A DNA stretch of 33,130 nucleotides from UBA5972 sp964637875 (GTDB lineage: Bacteria > Pseudomonadota > Alphaproteobacteria > Rhodobacterales > Rhodobacteraceae), in assembly GCA_964637875.1 (NCBI GenBank), contig CAZWXK010000024.1, forward strand, positions 1 through 33,130, given 5' to 3'. Below the pieces are notes generated by a model that saw nothing but the letters and a program-made list of their open reading frames with translations, was not told where the DNA came from and ran no database searches. Below are positions 31,519 to 33,130 of the stretch, piece after piece; within the stretch, counting starts at the first letter, position 1, and the number at the start of each line of letters is the position of its first letter. Made by a program: the position numbers and the translations under genes.

Positions 31519-32572
31519 CAGCGGGCGATCACCGGGATGCAGGGTGTACCGCGGGCAACGAGCGCCGCACAAAGACGGCGGGAATCATCAAGGCTGCGGA
31601 ACCCGCTCAGACGCAAGCGGTAGAAGGGACGTCCACCGCTTTCGGCCTGCTGGATCAGCGCGCTTCGCTCGCCGATCAGATCGGCGTGGCGTTTGCGGAT
31701 ACGTTTCCATTCGCGCTGGGCGGTTTGTCGGCTGTCGAATGCGCCCAGCTGNNNNNNNNNNNNNNNNNNNNNNNNNNNNNNNNNNNNNNNNNNNNNNNNN
31801 NNNNNNNNNNNNNNNNNNNNNNNNNNNNNNNNNNNNNNNNNNNNNNNNNNNGGGCCATCCCCTGGCGGCTGGCCAGACGGGCCGGGGGCAGGATCGGCAC
31901 GCCGGCCTTGAGGGCGCCGTCCCGACGGGCGGCATCCGGCAGGTTGCCGGCCTGCGATTCCGGCGCCACCGGCATGGATGCCCCGGCGCTGGCCAGTCGG
32001 GCGGTGCGCAGCCGGGCCCGCGGGCGGGGCGAGCGTTTGACCCCCGGAAGATGCGACAGCTGGGCCGCGCGCCGTGTGATCGTGGTTTCACGAACCGCAA
32101 GCTTGATCGCATTCTCGATATCCATTTCGGCGCTCGAGGCGCTGACATCGGCAACATTGCGCGGCTTTTCGCGCAGGCCTGCCGTCTGCCGGGTCGGTTT
32201 GCCGGGCTCAAGGGCTGCGACGGTCAGATCCTCGTTGCTGTCCAGCTTGACCGGAGGCGGTGCAAGGACGACGCGATCGGCCGGCGGGGCCACGCCACCT
32301 TCGGAAGGAACGGTGTTCACGGCAAGGCCCTGATAGGCCGCTGTCTCGCCGCCGGGATCGTCCGGCTGAACGCGCATCGGCCCCCCCATTGCCCGCACAA
32401 CGGGTACGCCGGTGACATCGCGCATGGCCAGCCTGTAGCCCCAGAAACCCAGCCCGATCATCAGCGAAAGCGACAGGATCGCCCCCAGCCAGTTGGTCAA
32501 TGTACCCAGGCCGACGGATGCCGGCGCGTCCTCGACCGGGAAAACATCACGGAAATCGACATGGTCTGCCAT
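31518..32572 (-). CDS. SPOR-domain membrane protein (interrupted by gap)
   Basis: The N-terminal half has a short cytoplasmic part, one membrane helix (about residues 25-50, LTNWLGAILSLSLMIGLGFWGY) and a long Pro/Ala-rich periplasmic linker. After the 100-N run the frame continues QLGAFDSRQTAQREWKRI...FYRLRLSGF...CAALVARGTPCIPVIAR, a SPOR fold that binds glycan strands stripped of stem peptides at the division site. The two halves are in different frames as written, so an intact gene needs a true gap length of 2 modulo 3. The C-terminal half is not visible as a normal ATG frame. The gene heads the nagZ-scpA-scpB run and follows argS after 79 bases. Confidence 0.85.
31752..31851. other. Run of 100 N (unresolved gap in the SPOR gene)
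   Basis: The flanking sequences do not overlap, unlike the gap in dcd. The missing part lies between the linker (ending ...PARLASRQGMA) and the SPOR domain (beginning QLGAF), so it should hold the linker end and the first strand residues of the SPOR domain. Confidence 0.9.
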
Positions 32573-32590
32573 TTGCCTGCCTCATCTATG

Positions 32591-32606
32591 ACACAACATG
32601 TTGTGT
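32591..32606. promoter_or_regulatory. 16-bp perfect palindrome upstream of the SPOR operon
   Basis: ACACAACATGTTGTGT is a perfect palindrome 19 bases upstream of the SPOR start codon, in a short AT-rich interval. It matches 14 of 16 positions of the NrdR-box consensus as I recall it (acaCwAtATaTwGtgt). No ribonucleotide reductase gene is nearby, and NrdR boxes usually occur in pairs, so the regulator is uncertain. Confidence 0.5.
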
Positions 32607-32651
32607 GTGCGACTGCTCGACCCCCGAGATATTGTTATATGATGCGTTTTT

Positions 32652-33130
32652 TTATCGCATTTCGGTTACCGGGGTTACGCCAAGAATACCAAGACCCGTG
32701 GAAAGTACAACGGAAACCGCTGTTATCATGGCCATTTTCCCATTCGAGCGTTGCAGATTGTCCTCTTGCAGGAAACGCAGCTCGGGCAACTCGTTGCCCT
32801 TGTTCCACAATGCATGGAAGGCCGAGGCAAGATCGTAAAGGTAGAAAGCCACGCGGTGGGGTTCGTGATTGCGGGCAGCCAGTTCCAGCTGGCGCGGCCA
32901 TTCGGCCAGCTTGCGCACAAGCGCCAGTTCGGATTCATGGGCGATCCCGGACAGATCGGCCTGGCCCAGCCTTGCCGGATCGGTCTCGATCCCCGCCGCG
33001 CGCGCCTTGTTCAGCACCGAACAGATGCGGGCATGGGCGTATTGCACGTAAAACACGGGGTTTTCGCGGCTCTGTTCCAGCACCTTGGCAAAATCGAAAT
33101 CCAGCGGCGCGTCATTCTTGCGGGTCAGCA
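32652..33130 (-). CDS. argS: Arginyl-tRNA synthetase, C-terminal part
   Basis: This is the C-terminal 158 residues of ArgS; the gene continues beyond the window end. Visible are DFAKVLEQSRENPVFYVQYAHARICSVL and the helical DALR anticodon-binding domain with HRVAFYLYDLASAFHALWNKG, ending LGILGVTPVTEMR. The stop codon TAA is embedded in an ATGCG-ATAAAAAAA-CGCAT sequence. argS-SPOR-nagZ-scpAB is a conserved order in alphaproteobacteria. Confidence 0.95.
   Translation of the reverse strand, partial: LTRKNDAPLDFDFAKVLEQSRENPVFYVQYAHARICSVLNKARAAGIETDPARLGQADLSGIAHESELALVRKLAEWPRQLELAARNHEPHRVAFYLYDLASAFHALWNKGNELPELRFLQEDNLQRSNGKMAMITAVSVVLSTGLGILGVTPVTEMR

Overview
The window is a GC-rich, densely coded chromosomal segment that looks like an alphaproteobacterium of the order Rhodobacterales. 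The signs are a short 446-residue ProS, a long double-length dCTP deaminase (dcd) next to scpAB, a DUF177-rpmF-plsX-fabH-ihfA-merR block, a proS-lolC-lolD block, an argS-SPOR-nagZ-scpA-scpB block, OlsB, and a small rhodobacterial conserved protein beside efp. I see no prophage, insertion sequence, CRISPR array, rRNA or resistance cassette. The content is almost entirely core housekeeping. No gene-free stretch exceeds about 250 bases.

Layout. 1-7.6 kb: small conserved protein (-), efp, metF (-) divergent from metR, an SuhB-type phosphatase, a DUF2125 protein (-), a ChaC-type cyclotransferase and SelO. 7.6-13.5 kb: an EamA transporter (-), an acyl-CoA ligase, a membrane protein with a degenerate M48-like domain, and lolC-lolD (-). 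13.7-19.6 kb: a minus-strand run nuoE/nuoF fusion - yhhN - proS, a small secreted protein (+) and xseA (-). 19.8-23.1 kb: purD, olsB (-), msrB and a BamE-type lipoprotein (-). 23.2-27.6 kb: the plus-strand DUF177-rpmF-plsX-fabH-ihfA-merR run (ribosome, phospholipid and fatty-acid start) and tRNA-Pro(GGG). 27.7-33.1 kb: dcd (+), then the minus-strand run argS - SPOR protein - nagZ - scpA - scpB, whose last four genes are tightly packed (overlaps of 1, 1 and 11 bases).

The features least explained by ordinary genes are intergenic. A 105-bp element with about 21-bp inverted ends occurs three times at exactly the same length, and two further partial copies keep only one end. The copies lie between convergent, co-directional and divergent genes, so simple termination does not explain them all. 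Other small signals are a MetR-box-like site between metF and metR, an 11-bp tandem repeat ahead of suhB, a hairpin-forming inverted repeat between the -35 and -10 of a putative msrB promoter, a DnaA box pair between purD and olsB, and a 16-bp perfect palindrome upstream of the SPOR operon that resembles an NrdR box.

Two runs of 100 N mark scaffold joins. The first, in dcd, is almost certainly spurious: an exact 55-bp duplication flanks it, and removing one copy plus the Ns restores a full-length gene. The second, in the SPOR protein, looks like a real gap.
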